A stretch of 64,000 bases of DNA from positions 1,116,001-1,180,000 of the forward strand of contig NC_015496.1 in assembly GCF_000212355.1 (NCBI RefSeq). The letters are read 5' to 3'. The notes under the pieces are model-generated. The model worked only from the letters and a program-made list of their open reading frames with translations, was not told the origin of the DNA and made no database searches. Numbering within the stretch: the first letter of the stretch is position 1; each line of letters starts with the position of its first letter. Below are positions 8,529 to 17,444 of the stretch, piece by piece. Position numbers and translations under genes: made by a program. This DNA comes from Dokdonia sp. 4H-3-7-5. Its GTDB lineage: Bacteria > Bacteroidota > Bacteroidia > Flavobacteriales > Flavobacteriaceae.

Positions 8529-10322
8529 CTAATTAATTGCGTCGCCTCTCAAGTTCCTAAAGCGCTTCTGTGCCTCTACATAATAGATACTGTCTGCAAG
8601 GTCAAAAATAATGCGTTCGTAATTATTTTTTGCCTTTTCTGGTTGATTGAGTGGTCCTTCGTATAATCTTGCTAGGCGATAATAAGCATCATCTGCTAGT
8701 ACACCATCGCTATAATATTCTATGATTGTGAGGTAGTTTTTTTCTGCTTTCGCGAAAGCTTCTTTACGCTCATACAGTTTAGCCTGAGAAAGCAATGCCT
8801 CGTCTTCTATCTTTTCTCCCTTGTGCTTCTCTAAAATATCCTCATATAATGCGATGGCCTCTTCAGGCTTGTTTTGGAAAGCTAGCAAATCTGCCGTGGC
8901 ATATTTTTTAAGTGCTGTTTGTAAACTATCATCCATGGAGTTATCTCTAATAACGAGTAATAACTCTAGTGCATCATTTGCAATAAGTTGTGTTGCACCA
9001 GCCTTCAAGACATTAAGTTGCGACTCTGCCCAGTCAAAATCTGCTTTATAGTAACTAGTCTTTGCCACCTTAAATCGTGCTTCCTGCGAGATGACATTAT
9101 TCTGAATCTCATTCTGAATTTGAGAATAATAGATAAGTGCCTGATTAAACTTTTCTGTAAGCACCAAAATATCTGCTAGCTCCATCTTAAGACGAGCATG
9201 GTCAAATCTATCACGAGGGATTTCAATTCCCTTTTTAAGATATGCAATAGCCTCATCTGGCTGCTCCATATTAAACGCAAGAAAATGTGCATAATCTATT
9301 TGCAAAGGCACGGTGTATTCTTTCTTAATATATTGATCCAGTAAAGCTTCAAAACGTGTTTTAACGACCGCTTCATCTTCTGCTGTGACTGCCTTTTTTA
9401 CCGCCAGCTGTATTAACTGTTGCTCTGCATAAAGCTTAACACTACCCGCAACTACGTTATCTCTTAGAAATTCTAATATCTCTGTCGCATCTTCAATAGC
9501 ATTTTCTTCTATCGCAATTTCAGCTAGATTTATGATGCCTTCATATCTTCCTTCTGTACGGCGATAAATAGCCTTTTCTTGTGCAAATGCCTTTCTATAA
9601 TCCTTTTGTTGTATAAAAAGCCAACTTAGCAACTCATTATAAAGCACATTTTGTTCTGTTTGTAATCGTTTTAACAAGGTCTTTCTAAAGATGATGTTAG
9701 CCTCATTAAGCGGATCATCATTGACATAAAGGGCAAAATTACGTTGAGCGGCTTGTAGATAGTTTTCACTCTTATTAATTAGGTCTAAGTAGGCATTAAA
9801 CATTTTTTCTACCTCTCCTAGCTCTCCATAAAGTCTCGCTAGTTGGACATTATAATTCGCTCGTGGATTATTAGCCATTGCAATCTCATAGGCTTGAACA
9901 GCTTCTGTAAGTAAGTTGTGCTCTTGAAAAGCACGAGCAGCGCGATATGCACTCATAGTATTACTCTCTATGCCTGCAATTACTTGGTTATAATAATCCT
10001 GAGCGATAGAATCTCGCTGTTGTAGCTGATGGTTGTACCCTATCTCTACATAATAAAAACCTTTATCGCGAGTAGCGGCAAGGTTTTCGTTAAGCGCACT
10101 TTCGGCTTCTTTGTATTTTTCTAACTGCTGGTAGCTTTTTACAAGACCGGTAATGAGTACATGATTACCCTTCTGCTTAAGTAATGCTTTTTTGTAAGAA
10201 ATGATGGCCTTCTCAAACTCACCTTGATCTGCATAATTGCGAGCAAGTTGTTCTGTTTGCGCTTTCGCGAAAGCGAAAAAACCAAACACACAGATGAGTA
10301 TTAAAAACCAATTTTTCTTCAT
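8529..10322 (-). CDS. Secreted tetratricopeptide-repeat protein
   Basis: 597 residues. Residues 1-21 are a signal peptide (FLILICVFGFFAFAKAQ), so it is exported, probably periplasmic. The rest is almost entirely TPR-like helix pairs, with clear repeats near 25-60 (ADQGEFEKAIISYKKAL), 390-425 and 480-590 (EEAIALYEDIL, ADDAYYRLARLYEG). TPR arrays bind partner proteins; the partner is unknown. Two copies of the dispersed palindrome lie in this gene, one coding AFAKA at the end of the signal peptide and one coding AFAKA near residues 522-526. First gene of a unit continuing into DUF4286 and rsmA. Confidence 0.85.
   Translation of the reverse strand: MKKNWFLILICVFGFFAFAKAQTEQLARNYADQGEFEKAIISYKKALLKQKGNHVLITGLVKSYQQLEKYKEAESALNENLAATRDKGFYYVEIGYNHQLQQRDSIAQDYYNQVIAGIESNTMSAYRAARAFQEHNLLTEAVQAYEIAMANNPRANYNVQLARLYGELGEVEKMFNAYLDLINKSENYLQAAQRNFALYVNDDPLNEANIIFRKTLLKRLQTEQNVLYNELLSWLFIQQKDYRKAFAQEKAIYRRTEGRYEGIINLAEIAIEENAIEDATEILEFLRDNVVAGSVKLYAEQQLIQLAVKKAVTAEDEAVVKTRFEALLDQYIKKEYTVPLQIDYAHFLAFNMEQPDEAIAYLKKGIEIPRDRFDHARLKMELADILVLTEKFNQALIYYSQIQNEIQNNVISQEARFKVAKTSYYKADFDWAESQLNVLKAGATQLIANDALELLLVIRDNSMDDSLQTALKKYATADLLAFQNKPEEAIALYEDILEKHKGEKIEDEALLSQAKLYERKEAFAKAEKNYLTIIEYYSDGVLADDAYYRLARLYEGPLNQPEKAKNNYERIIFDLADSIYYVEAQKRFRNLRGDAIN
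8746..8759. repeat. Dispersed palindrome GCTTTCGCGAAAGC
   Basis: Perfect 14-base form in the 3' part of the TPR gene, translated as AFAKA between two TPR helices. Confidence 0.9.
10260..10275. repeat. Dispersed palindrome CGCTTTCGCGAAAGCG
   Basis: Full 16-base form encoding AFAKA across the signal-peptide cleavage region of the TPR protein. Confidence 0.9.
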
Positions 10323-10335
10323 ATCCTAAAGATAA

Positions 10336-10370
10336 CGAAAAACGTGCCATAGCAATTGCTCTGACACGTT
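10336..10370 (-). terminator. Intrinsic terminator of serS
   Basis: On the minus strand, AACGTG/CACGTT and AGC/GCT stems around an AATT loop, followed by a run of five T residues. It separates serS from the TPR gene. Confidence 0.75.
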
Positions 10371-10392
10371 TCTTATCACTGCTAATGCGTTA

Positions 10393-11664
10393 TTAGTTAA
10401 TCATATCAAATCCGCAATAAGGGATAAGTGCCTTAGGAATTTTTATTCCTTCTGGTGTCTGGCAGTTTTCAAGAATTCCTGCAAGTACGCGTGGCAGCGC
10501 TAGTGAGCTACCATTAAGTGTATGTGCAAGCTTGTTCTGACCATCTTCATCCTTAAAACGAAGTTTTAAACGGTTTGCTTGAAAGGTCAAGAAGTTAGAA
10601 ACAGAACTAATTTCTAACCAGCGATCTTGCGCTGTAGAAAATAATTCAAAATCATAGGTAAGGTGCGCTGTAAACCCAAGGTCACCACCACAAAGACGTA
10701 AAATTCTGTAAGGCATCTCTAGCTCATCCAGTATTGTTTTTACGTGATCTACCATCCCGTCTAGTGCAGCTGCACTATCTTCTGGACGTTCTATACGTAC
10801 AATCTCAACTTTATCAAACTGGTGCAAGCGATTTAACCCGCGTACGTGTGCTCCATAAGATCCCGCCTCACGACGGAAACATGGTGTGTACCCCGTACAT
10901 GTAATAGGCAACTCATTGTGATTACGTAAATCACCGCGAAACATATTTGTCACTGGCACCTCTGCCGTAGGGATTAAATATAAATCGTCTTCGGTCACAT
11001 GATACATTTGCCCTTCCTTATCTGGAAGTTGGCCAGTACCAAAACCTGACGCCTCATTTACAAGGTGCGGCACTTGGTATTCTGTATATCCAGCCTCGGT
11101 ATTTTTGTCTAAAAAATAAGCGATAAGCGCACGTTGTAATCGTGCTCCTTTGCCTTTATACACCGGAAAACCAGCCCCAGCAATCTTAGTTCCTAGTTCA
11201 AAATCAATAATATCATATTTCTTTGCAAGCTCCCAGTGTGGCTGTGCTGCTTCATGCAACTCAGGAATATCTCCCTTACGAAAGATTTCTTCATTATCCT
11301 CATCACTGTTACCCTCAGGAACACTGTCATGTGGAATGTTTGGGATTTGATATAGCAAGTTCTGCAAATCCTCAGAAGCAGTGTTTAATTGCTCTTGGAG
11401 GGTTTTAGATTGTTCTTTTAAACCTGCAGTTTTCTCTTTAAGAATATTAGCTTTTTGAGCTTCTCCACTTTTAAAAAGCATTCCTATTTCCTTGGAAAAC
11501 TTATTACTATCTGCAAGTACTTCATCAAGTTGCGCTTGCGAACTACGACGAAGATCATCTGCCGCTACTACTTGATCAAGTAAGGTTGCAGCGTCTATAT
11601 TTCTTTTAGATAACGCTTTCGCGAAAGCTTCTTTGTTTTCTCTAATGTGTGCTACTTCTAGCAT
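10393..11664 (-). CDS. serS: Serine--tRNA ligase
   Basis: 423 residues, standard length. Residues 1-105 form the long antiparallel coiled-coil arm that grips the tRNA-Ser variable arm. The class II catalytic core follows: TAEVPVTN, the motif 2 segment FRREAGSYGAHVRGL, and motif 3 LNGSSLALPRVLAGILEN near the C-terminus. It charges tRNA-Ser with serine. The gene is monocistronic, with a strong hairpin terminator downstream. A near-consensus -7 element TACCTTTT lies about 25 bases upstream of the ATG. A palindrome copy encodes AFAKA in the first helix of the arm. Confidence 0.97.
   Translation of the reverse strand: MLEVAHIRENKEAFAKALSKRNIDAATLLDQVVAADDLRRSSQAQLDEVLADSNKFSKEIGMLFKSGEAQKANILKEKTAGLKEQSKTLQEQLNTASEDLQNLLYQIPNIPHDSVPEGNSDEDNEEIFRKGDIPELHEAAQPHWELAKKYDIIDFELGTKIAGAGFPVYKGKGARLQRALIAYFLDKNTEAGYTEYQVPHLVNEASGFGTGQLPDKEGQMYHVTEDDLYLIPTAEVPVTNMFRGDLRNHNELPITCTGYTPCFRREAGSYGAHVRGLNRLHQFDKVEIVRIERPEDSAAALDGMVDHVKTILDELEMPYRILRLCGGDLGFTAHLTYDFELFSTAQDRWLEISSVSNFLTFQANRLKLRFKDEDGQNKLAHTLNGSSLALPRVLAGILENCQTPEGIKIPKALIPYCGFDMIN
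11614..11628. repeat. Dispersed palindrome CGCTTTCGCGAAAGC
   Basis: 15-base form in serS, translated as AFAKA in the N-terminal arm, close to residue 13. Confidence 0.9.
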
Positions 11665-12012
11665 AGTGGAATGGTTTTTAAAGGAAAAGGTAAATTTAAG
11701 GAAATGCTCTTAAGTATACAGTGACAGATGGCTTAGATTTTTTTATTTCTCTAGAAATTAAAATTTTACTCAAATAAAGGAAATCCGTAACATAGTTAAT
11801 GTGAGGTGATGTAGTTTTGAGGTTAACACGTAACTAGCAGCTTCAATTTCTGGTTTAGATGTTGCTAGAGCTATTGCACGACTATATTCACGCGGATATA
11901 TTTTGTAGAATTACCACTATTAATCATACACAAAATGATTTTGGTTTAAGTGCTAATTACATAAATCACTCCGAGCTTAATGAGCTAGCTAATCTATATA
12001 CTAATGTATTAA
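11665..12012. other. Gene-poor 350-base stretch upstream of an AT-rich island
   Basis: Holds the serS promoter region at its left. A 60-codon plus-strand frame (11859-12041) starts directly after a stop and contains a polar segment, HTQNDFGLSANYINHSELNE, that looks protein-like. Another frame reads GLDVARAIARLYSRGYIL before a stop. These may be remnants of one decayed gene joined by a frameshift. No family is recognised and neither is called as a gene. Confidence 0.35.
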
Positions 12013-12612
12013 ATGACAATAATGAACCACCTTGTAATTAAACTTTGTTTACCCTTTCTTTTTTTATATTTAAACTGTAATGATTTGAGTAAAAAAACTG
12101 TCATACCAGATAATTTTTTATGCGAGTATCTAGAAAAAATTAAAGTGGATATTAGATTGGATGTTATTCCCACACCAAAAGAATTTAAAAATGGTAAAGC
12201 AGCTTATAGGTTAGATACCCGCCCTGATAGTATACAACCCTTAAAAGTATATGTATGGAATACTGAAATTGATCCTTTTTTTAATAAATTAAATAAAGAA
12301 ATCAATAAAGATTTTAATAAAAGAAGGTGTGAAAAAACATCCTTAGTTGATCTTTTTCAAGCATCAAAATGTAAAAACTTTGAGATCAAAAACAATGAAA
12401 TTTTAGATCAAAAAATATTCAAATACAACAACCCTAATAAAGGAATATTACTTCAAACGAGTAAATTATTTCTTAACAAGAATAATACAAAAGCTATAAT
12501 TTTTATTAGATTAACTCGCAATCCTCTAGATAGCTCAGAACAAGCTATAATTTTGAAAAAAGAAAATTCAAAATGGATTTATGAAAAATCTATAGGAATA
12601 TCAATGTCATAA
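12013..12612 (+). CDS. Hypothetical lipoprotein
   Basis: 199 residues, or 196 from the second ATG at 12022. A hydrophobic leader ends in the lipobox-like FLYLNC, so the mature protein would be lipid-anchored at Cys23. The body is Lys- and Asn-rich, with several charged helices and a C-terminal beta-like segment (KAIIFIRLTRNP, EQAIILKKENSKWIYEKS). No family recognised. It is markedly AT-rich compared with its neighbours and is the first of three plus-strand orphan genes inserted between minus-strand housekeeping genes, which suggests acquired DNA. Confidence 0.7.
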   Translation: MTIMNHLVIKLCLPFLFLYLNCNDLSKKTVIPDNFLCEYLEKIKVDIRLDVIPTPKEFKNGKAAYRLDTRPDSIQPLKVYVWNTEIDPFFNKLNKEINKDFNKRRCEKTSLVDLFQASKCKNFEIKNNEILDQKIFKYNNPNKGILLQTSKLFLNKNNTKAIIFIRLTRNPLDSSEQAIILKKENSKWIYEKSIGISMS

Positions 12613-12696
12613 CATAATTCTAAGCGACTATGGTATTCTTACAGCTCTTTCAATACATATTTAAATATAACGGATTCAAGTAGCAAAGACATATTC

Positions 12697-12768
12697 ATGG
12701 CTGAATTTTTAATCACTCTAACAGTATATCAATTTGATATCGATGCAGATAGATGGTTTAAACCTTAA
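12697..12768 (+). pseudogene. Possible gene remnant upstream of the second lipoprotein
   Basis: A 23-codon frame reads MAEFLITLTVYQFDIDADRW and three further residues before a stop, and the frame is also open upstream to about 12664. The composition is protein-like but too short to identify. It might be the 3' end of a lost gene. Confidence 0.25.
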
Positions 12769-12778
12769 AAAAACTAAA

Positions 12779-13339
12779 ATGAAAATACTTAAACTATTAT
12801 TTTGCATCTTATTATTTTCTTCTTGTAGCTCAAAACTAAAAATTATAAATATTCATACGCCCACCTCTGGTATGAATTTAAAAAAGAATTTTTATCTAAA
12901 AGATAAAGCCACCTTTACAAGATTAAAGGGAGAATGGCTTTGGACAAATGCATCTGACACTTTGACTTTGAAAATAATACCTAAATACAAAATAAAATAT
13001 GATGAAAAAGTAAGTCACTTTGAAAATGCATACTACGATACTGCGATAATAGAAATTAAGTATATCAAAAATGGTATTACTATATTTAATAGTATAGATA
13101 ATAAAACTGATGAAGTGTGTTTAAAGGTTACTCCTTACAAAATTTACACAGACATATTTTATCTAAATAATTTTTGCAAAGAAGTATTAGACACTTCTTA
13201 TTTAATTTTTATGGATGGAGGTGATAGTTTAAGCCTTCTAAATCCTGCCTTAGAAAAAGAAAACGTATTATTAAAAAAAGAAGGTGAGTATGACGTTGTT
13301 ATACCAAATTCAATTATGCTAGATAGAGTAATGCAGTAG
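12779..13339 (+). CDS. Hypothetical lipoprotein
   Basis: 186 residues from the ATG at 12779. This start puts a positive charge and a hydrophobic leader directly before the lipobox LLFSSC, so Cys17 would be lipidated; a TTG start 45 bases upstream would bury the signal and is rejected. The mature part is beta-rich: GEWLWTNASDTLTLKIIPKYKI resembles the lipocalin-like domains found in Bacteroidota lipoproteins. The C-terminus ends in a beta-hairpin (VLLKKEGEYDVVIP). AT-rich like the preceding gene. Function unknown; a surface or immunity lipoprotein is possible. Confidence 0.7.
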   Translation: MKILKLLFCILLFSSCSSKLKIINIHTPTSGMNLKKNFYLKDKATFTRLKGEWLWTNASDTLTLKIIPKYKIKYDEKVSHFENAYYDTAIIEIKYIKNGITIFNSIDNKTDEVCLKVTPYKIYTDIFYLNNFCKEVLDTSYLIFMDGGDSLSLLNPALEKENVLLKKEGEYDVVIPNSIMLDRVMQ

Positions 13340-13431
13340 GTGAGACTATATTATTTCTGAGACGCAAAAGTGTACTAAACTCGCTATATTATTCTCTATT
13401 CACTTTTATCTCAATGATATAATTTTTTAAA

Positions 13432-14121
13432 ATGAACTATTACCGAATTAGACACAGTACAGATAGAAAAATTGTAGGCAAATTTACTCAGATTAATGAA
13501 GTGAAACATAGATGTAGCGTTGATGATAAAAGATTTATAGATAGCGTTTTTTTTAAAAAAGCATCGTTTGATCCAATTACATCAATAGGAATTTTAGACA
13601 AAAAAGCTAAAATTACAGATCTTATAAGTACCTCAGGGCAAGGTTATACCGCCAAACTACTAATTAGTGGTAAATTAAAGTCTTTAATTGAAATACATCA
13701 AAAAAGTGGATTAGAGTTTTTTAAATCCCCTATTATTTATGGAGAAGAAGAGCTTGATGATTATTGGGTAATGAGTCCTTTTGAAACTCATCCAGAATTC
13801 ATTAATTATAGAGATAGTCATATACAGAGTCGCAGGAGAAAAGCGGAGGGTGGTACTATTTTAATTGATTTAGAAGTAGGCAGTTATCGTGATTTTAATG
13901 AATTACAAAAAAGAGAAAGAGTAGATAGAAATATACTCCAAGTCTCTAAAATAAAATTAATTGAAAACTTAAGTGAACATTTTTTTATATTAAGATCAAT
14001 TGAAGGTGGATTCGGATATTTTGTGTCAGAAAAAATGAAAAATGATATGGTAGCTATGAATATTACCGGCGTTGCTTTTCAGCCTTCCCACTTAACGTTT
14101 AATGAGTGGGTTGTACCTTAA
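13432..14121 (+). CDS. Imm11/DUF1629-like putative immunity protein
   Basis: 229 residues, no signal peptide. The closing segment, FVSEKMKNDMVAMNITGVAF followed by a short tail, closely resembles the end of the Imm11 (DUF1629) and related Imm43 families, in which a helix runs into a conserved TGVxF motif. Those families are immunity proteins of polymorphic toxin systems. The middle contains strands DLISTSGQGYTAKLLISGKLKSLIE and the acidic EEELDDYWVM. No partner toxin is intact in the window. AT-rich and in the same orientation as the two lipoprotein genes. Family assignment is from memory and moderate. Confidence 0.55.
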   Translation: MNYYRIRHSTDRKIVGKFTQINEVKHRCSVDDKRFIDSVFFKKASFDPITSIGILDKKAKITDLISTSGQGYTAKLLISGKLKSLIEIHQKSGLEFFKSPIIYGEEELDDYWVMSPFETHPEFINYRDSHIQSRRRKAEGGTILIDLEVGSYRDFNELQKRERVDRNILQVSKIKLIENLSEHFFILRSIEGGFGYFVSEKMKNDMVAMNITGVAFQPSHLTFNEWVVP

Positions 14122-14311
14122 ATATCAAAGAAGTACATCCTTGTATCAATGTATTAATGGGATAGCCCAAACCTGAGAGATCACGTATTGCAAGAAACTA
14201 TTAAATCTATCTTTCAGGCTTTCATGTAGTAGCAAAATCATAAAAATTCAAACTCTCCTCTATAATCTAGATTTTTAAAAGAATTTCAAGATTGTATGAG
14301 AGCGTACTTTA

Positions 14312-15736
14312 TTAATCACCTCCAAAACTAGGAAACAACCCCTTATCATCCAGATAACCATCACTATCTAGCACCCAAGGATTATGAGAGAACCAGTTCC
14401 AGTCGACACTCGCGAGATCTACTCCTGGATCTATAAGCTCTTGAGACTTACGGCCGTTTATGCGTATTCTACATTTTACGTAGACCGCTACATCTTGCCC
14501 TTCTGTCTTTTTGAGCTGTTTAATGTATTGAGCAAATTGCCATATCACATCTGGTTTTGACCTGATATTGCGTTGTTGGTTTTTTGTGAGGTACTCTTTA
14601 TGGTCTAGTGTAGTTCGCTTTCCGGTTGCCTTATCTTCTACCGTAAACGTTACTGATCCACCTTTAGAACGTAGCATCATACGCCAACTCAAACGATGTC
14701 CTTCCTCAGACCACAGCACATTATCTTGTATAAAATGCTGTCGCAGCGGCAAGCCTATTTGCACTACAAAATACACTGCAAATACAGTGAGCATTGCTGT
14801 CTTATATTTAGGGATAATTAAAGTTTGAGGTGAGCCAGTAATTGAACCAGTTGTAATTCCTTGATTATAATGATTCACTTTGCTACGCTCGTAAAAAGGT
14901 TTCCAGCGTTTAAGAAATAAATTATGAATGGTTCTCGGCTCAAAAAAGAATACCGTAAATGCCAGCGACATGTATGGAAAAATCCCAATCTGAAACACAA
15001 ATGAGTTAAAGAGATGAAAGAATATGGAGATAAAAAATGCCCATGTACGTGTACGTTTCCATAACAATAATGGGATGATCAAACCATCAAATGCGATTCC
15101 TACGTAAGAAATAATCCAGTGTGTCCAGTCCTTTTGAAGCACACCACCCACGAGCCAATAATCTTTCTTACCACGCATTAATATTTCTGGTACCGTCGCA
15201 TCTAACCAGTCGGGATATATTTTGGCAATAGACGCGTAGGTATAAACAATCCACAGTTGGAAAATGATAAACAAAGTCACCCAGCGCGGCATGCTTATGT
15301 TTCTTACGCTTTCGCGAAAGCGTGCATCAATAGAAAACGCAGCGTTTGCAGGAAGTATAGCCATAATCCATAACAGCAGCATTAATAGATAATAGTGGTT
15401 ATTATAAGCGGTTTTTTGCATGAAATACACGGTACTCCACATAATTGCATAGCCAATAATTGCTACGCGGTATTTAAAACCTAACATTACCATCACTCCA
15501 AAAACTCCCATTAAACCAAACCACGCATACATTTGTGGTCCAGGCCCTGGAAATGTTTGTAAAAAGTTAAAACCTATAAAGTTAAAAGTGAATTCTGGTG
15601 TTACGAGTATACGTCTCACCCACCCTGTAGCAAGCGCTCCCCAAGCCTCACAAGTAATAAGAAAACCAAAAAAAATGCGAAACACAATGAGCGCGCTGTT
15701 ATCTATTCTAGTAAAGAGGAGCTTATTAAGTGACAT
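14312..15736 (-). CDS. HTTM-domain (vitamin K-dependent carboxylase-like) membrane protein
   Basis: 474 residues. Residues 1-285 form the horizontally transferred transmembrane (HTTM) domain shared with vitamin K-dependent gamma-glutamyl carboxylase: many helices plus KTAYNNHYYLLMLLLW, and later YTYASIAKIYPDWLDA, where the lysine of animal carboxylases is expected. Residues about 310-474 contain one more helix and a soluble C-terminal region. The bacterial substrate is unknown. It ends the minus-strand unit pth-ribF-HTTM, nine bases after ribF. A palindrome encodes RFRES in a loop near residue 140. Confidence 0.8.
   Translation of the reverse strand: MSLNKLLFTRIDNSALIVFRIFFGFLITCEAWGALATGWVRRILVTPEFTFNFIGFNFLQTFPGPGPQMYAWFGLMGVFGVMVMLGFKYRVAIIGYAIMWSTVYFMQKTAYNNHYYLLMLLLWIMAILPANAAFSIDARFRESVRNISMPRWVTLFIIFQLWIVYTYASIAKIYPDWLDATVPEILMRGKKDYWLVGGVLQKDWTHWIISYVGIAFDGLIIPLLLWKRTRTWAFFISIFFHLFNSFVFQIGIFPYMSLAFTVFFFEPRTIHNLFLKRWKPFYERSKVNHYNQGITTGSITGSPQTLIIPKYKTAMLTVFAVYFVVQIGLPLRQHFIQDNVLWSEEGHRLSWRMMLRSKGGSVTFTVEDKATGKRTTLDHKEYLTKNQQRNIRSKPDVIWQFAQYIKQLKKTEGQDVAVYVKCRIRINGRKSQELIDPGVDLASVDWNWFSHNPWVLDSDGYLDDKGLFPSFGGD
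15307..15322. repeat. Dispersed palindrome CGCTTTCGCGAAAGCG (18-base form)
   Basis: Extends by one base pair on each side to ACGCTTTCGCGAAAGCGT. Translated as RFRES within the HTTM protein. Confidence 0.9.
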
Positions 15737-15745
15737 CTTATTTGA

Positions 15746-16675
15746 TTAAAGCTTATTTATATAATCCCGTGCATACTTCTCATCCTCTTTCATCGCTTTT
15801 ACAAGCTCATCTACACTCGCAAAGGTTTTCTCATCACGTATACGGTCTAGCAATTGTATCTCTAGCTCTTGTCCATATAAGTCTTTACTAAAATCAAAGA
15901 AATAGGTTTCAATAGTTTGCGCACTTCCTCCCACTGTCGGATTTGTGCCTATGTTCATCATTCCATATACAATCTTGCCATTAATACGAGACTGCACGAC
16001 ATAAGCACCTTGCGCGGGTATTAGTTTATAATCTTCGGCTATCTCAAGATTTGCCGTAGGGTAGCCTATGGTTCTACCTAAACTCCTGCCTTTTACAACG
16101 GTTCCCGTAAGCATAAAAGCCTGATCAAGGTAGCTATTTGCTAGCGCTACATCTCCTGCCTCTAGTGATTTACGCACTTTTGTAGAACTTACAGCTACAT
16201 CTTCTAGTTCTTGCTTTGATATCTCTTCCACCTCAAAACCTAGTTGCTCTCCAAAACGTTTGAGATCTTCAATATTTGCATTACGATTGCGACCAAAACG
16301 GTGATCGTATCCTATTATTACTTTCTTTGCGTTAAGAGAATTCACAAGAATCTCCTCAACAAAAGTCTCTGCATGATATCTTGAAAAATCTAAGGTAAAA
16401 GGATGAATCACAAGGTGATCTAAACCTAGACCTTCAAGCAGTCGCGCTCGCTCATCTATGGTGTTTATAAGCTTGAGCGAAGTATCTTTTTGTAATACCA
16501 TCCTAGGATGCGGAAAAAAGGTAAGTACACACGACTCCCAGTCATTTGCGCGCGCACTTTCGTTAAGCCTATTAATAATCTGGCGATGCCCTAAATGTAC
16601 TCCATCAAAGGTGCCTATCGTAACGACAGTTCCTTTTTCTGAGTTAAATGTATGTGCGCTATTGTGAGTTTTCAA
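15746..16675 (-). CDS. ribF: Bifunctional riboflavin kinase/FAD synthetase
   Basis: 309 residues, standard RibF length. The N-terminal FAD synthetase (FMN adenylyltransferase) domain shows TIGTFDGVHLGHRQII near residue 17 (HxGH nucleotidyl-transferase motif) and the KVRKSLEAGDV segment. The C-terminal riboflavin kinase domain starts at about 185 with GRSLGRTIGYPTANLEI, the flavin/ATP-binding loop, and ends in the RDEKTFASVDEL helix. It makes FMN and FAD from riboflavin in the cytoplasm. Two bases separate it from pth upstream. Confidence 0.96.
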   Translation of the reverse strand: MKTHNSAHTFNSEKGTVVTIGTFDGVHLGHRQIINRLNESARANDWESCVLTFFPHPRMVLQKDTSLKLINTIDERARLLEGLGLDHLVIHPFTLDFSRYHAETFVEEILVNSLNAKKVIIGYDHRFGRNRNANIEDLKRFGEQLGFEVEEISKQELEDVAVSSTKVRKSLEAGDVALANSYLDQAFMLTGTVVKGRSLGRTIGYPTANLEIAEDYKLIPAQGAYVVQSRINGKIVYGMMNIGTNPTVGGSAQTIETYFFDFSKDLYGQELEIQLLDRIRDEKTFASVDELVKAMKEDEKYARDYINKL

Positions 16676-16677
16676 GA

Positions 16678-17310
16678 TTATTTGCCGTTGTACGCGTTCA
16701 TTGTATTATTAATTCCTCCACTCACAAAAGAAGTGATTACCTCACAACTCTTATCTAAGCGCTCTGGAAGACTAGCTTGCTCCTCTGGCGTCCATTCTCC
16801 TAACACATAATCTACTTGACGTCCCGTAGAAAACGCATCACTTATGCCAAAACGGAATCTATTATATGCAGAAGTATTAAGTTGAGCCTGCGTGTCTTTT
16901 AGTCCATTATGTCCTCCCGCCGAACCTTTGGTTTTCACTCTTATGGTTCCAAATTCCAAATTCAAATCATCTGTAATTACTAGAAGATTTTCTACAGGGA
17001 TTTTTTCTTGTTGCAACCAGTATCGTATAGCCTTACCACTTAAATTCATAAAAGTATTAGGCTTTAATAAGATAACGGTTTTACCTTTTACTTTGGTACG
17101 CGCGATGTCACCTAGTTTTTCAGTTTCGAAAGTGGTTTCTTGCGCTTTCGCGAAAGCGTCTACCACCTTAAATCCTATATTATGCCTAGTTTCTGTGTAC
17201 TTAGGACCTATGTTTCCTAAACCAACGATAAGAAATTTTTTCATGGGGTCTATTGCTTCCTCTTCTATCGTTACTTTTCTAAATAATCTACCGAAAAAAG
17301 AGCGCATCAT
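16678..17310 (-). CDS. pth: Peptidyl-tRNA hydrolase
   Basis: 210 residues. Core motifs are FLIVGLGNIGPKY (26-38), catalytic His43 in TRHNIGF, LLKPNTFMNLSG, DDLNLEFG and the GSAGGHNGLKD loop. It frees tRNA from peptidyl-tRNA that drops off the ribosome. About 20 residues precede the usual start; such an extension is common in Flavobacteriaceae Pth, though the internal Met23 is an alternative start. A palindrome encodes AFAKA at 52-56, in the helix after HNIGF. First gene of a unit with ribF and HTTM. Confidence 0.95.
   Translation of the reverse strand: MMRSFFGRLFRKVTIEEEAIDPMKKFLIVGLGNIGPKYTETRHNIGFKVVDAFAKAQETTFETEKLGDIARTKVKGKTVILLKPNTFMNLSGKAIRYWLQQEKIPVENLLVITDDLNLEFGTIRVKTKGSAGGHNGLKDTQAQLNTSAYNRFRFGISDAFSTGRQVDYVLGEWTPEEQASLPERLDKSCEVITSFVSGGINNTMNAYNGK
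17143..17158. repeat. Dispersed palindrome CGCTTTCGCGAAAGCG
   Basis: Full 16-base form in pth, translated as AFAKA. Confidence 0.9.
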
Positions 17311-17395
17311 TTGCTGTTTGTTAGAATGTAATTTGCGTCAAGGCTTTACTAATTACGTTAAAGACACTGCTTATTACTATCGTATAAAAATAAAA

Positions 17396-17423
17396 AAAGC
17401 ATCTCGAAGAACGAGATGCTTTT
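17396..17423 (-). terminator. Strong hairpin terminator after rplY
   Basis: Stem AAAGCATCTCG/CGAGATGCTTT with loop AAGAA. A-rich sequence on the left gives a U-run for the minus strand, and TTTT follows on the plus strand. It ends the prs-rplY transcript. Confidence 0.85.
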
Positions 17424-17444
17424 GTATTAAATATAACGGATTGA

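Noticed and set aside
11859-12041. 60-codon frame before the first orphan lipoprotein
   Set aside because: Bounded by a stop just before the ATG, overlaps the next gene's start and matches no family; kept only as a possible remnant.
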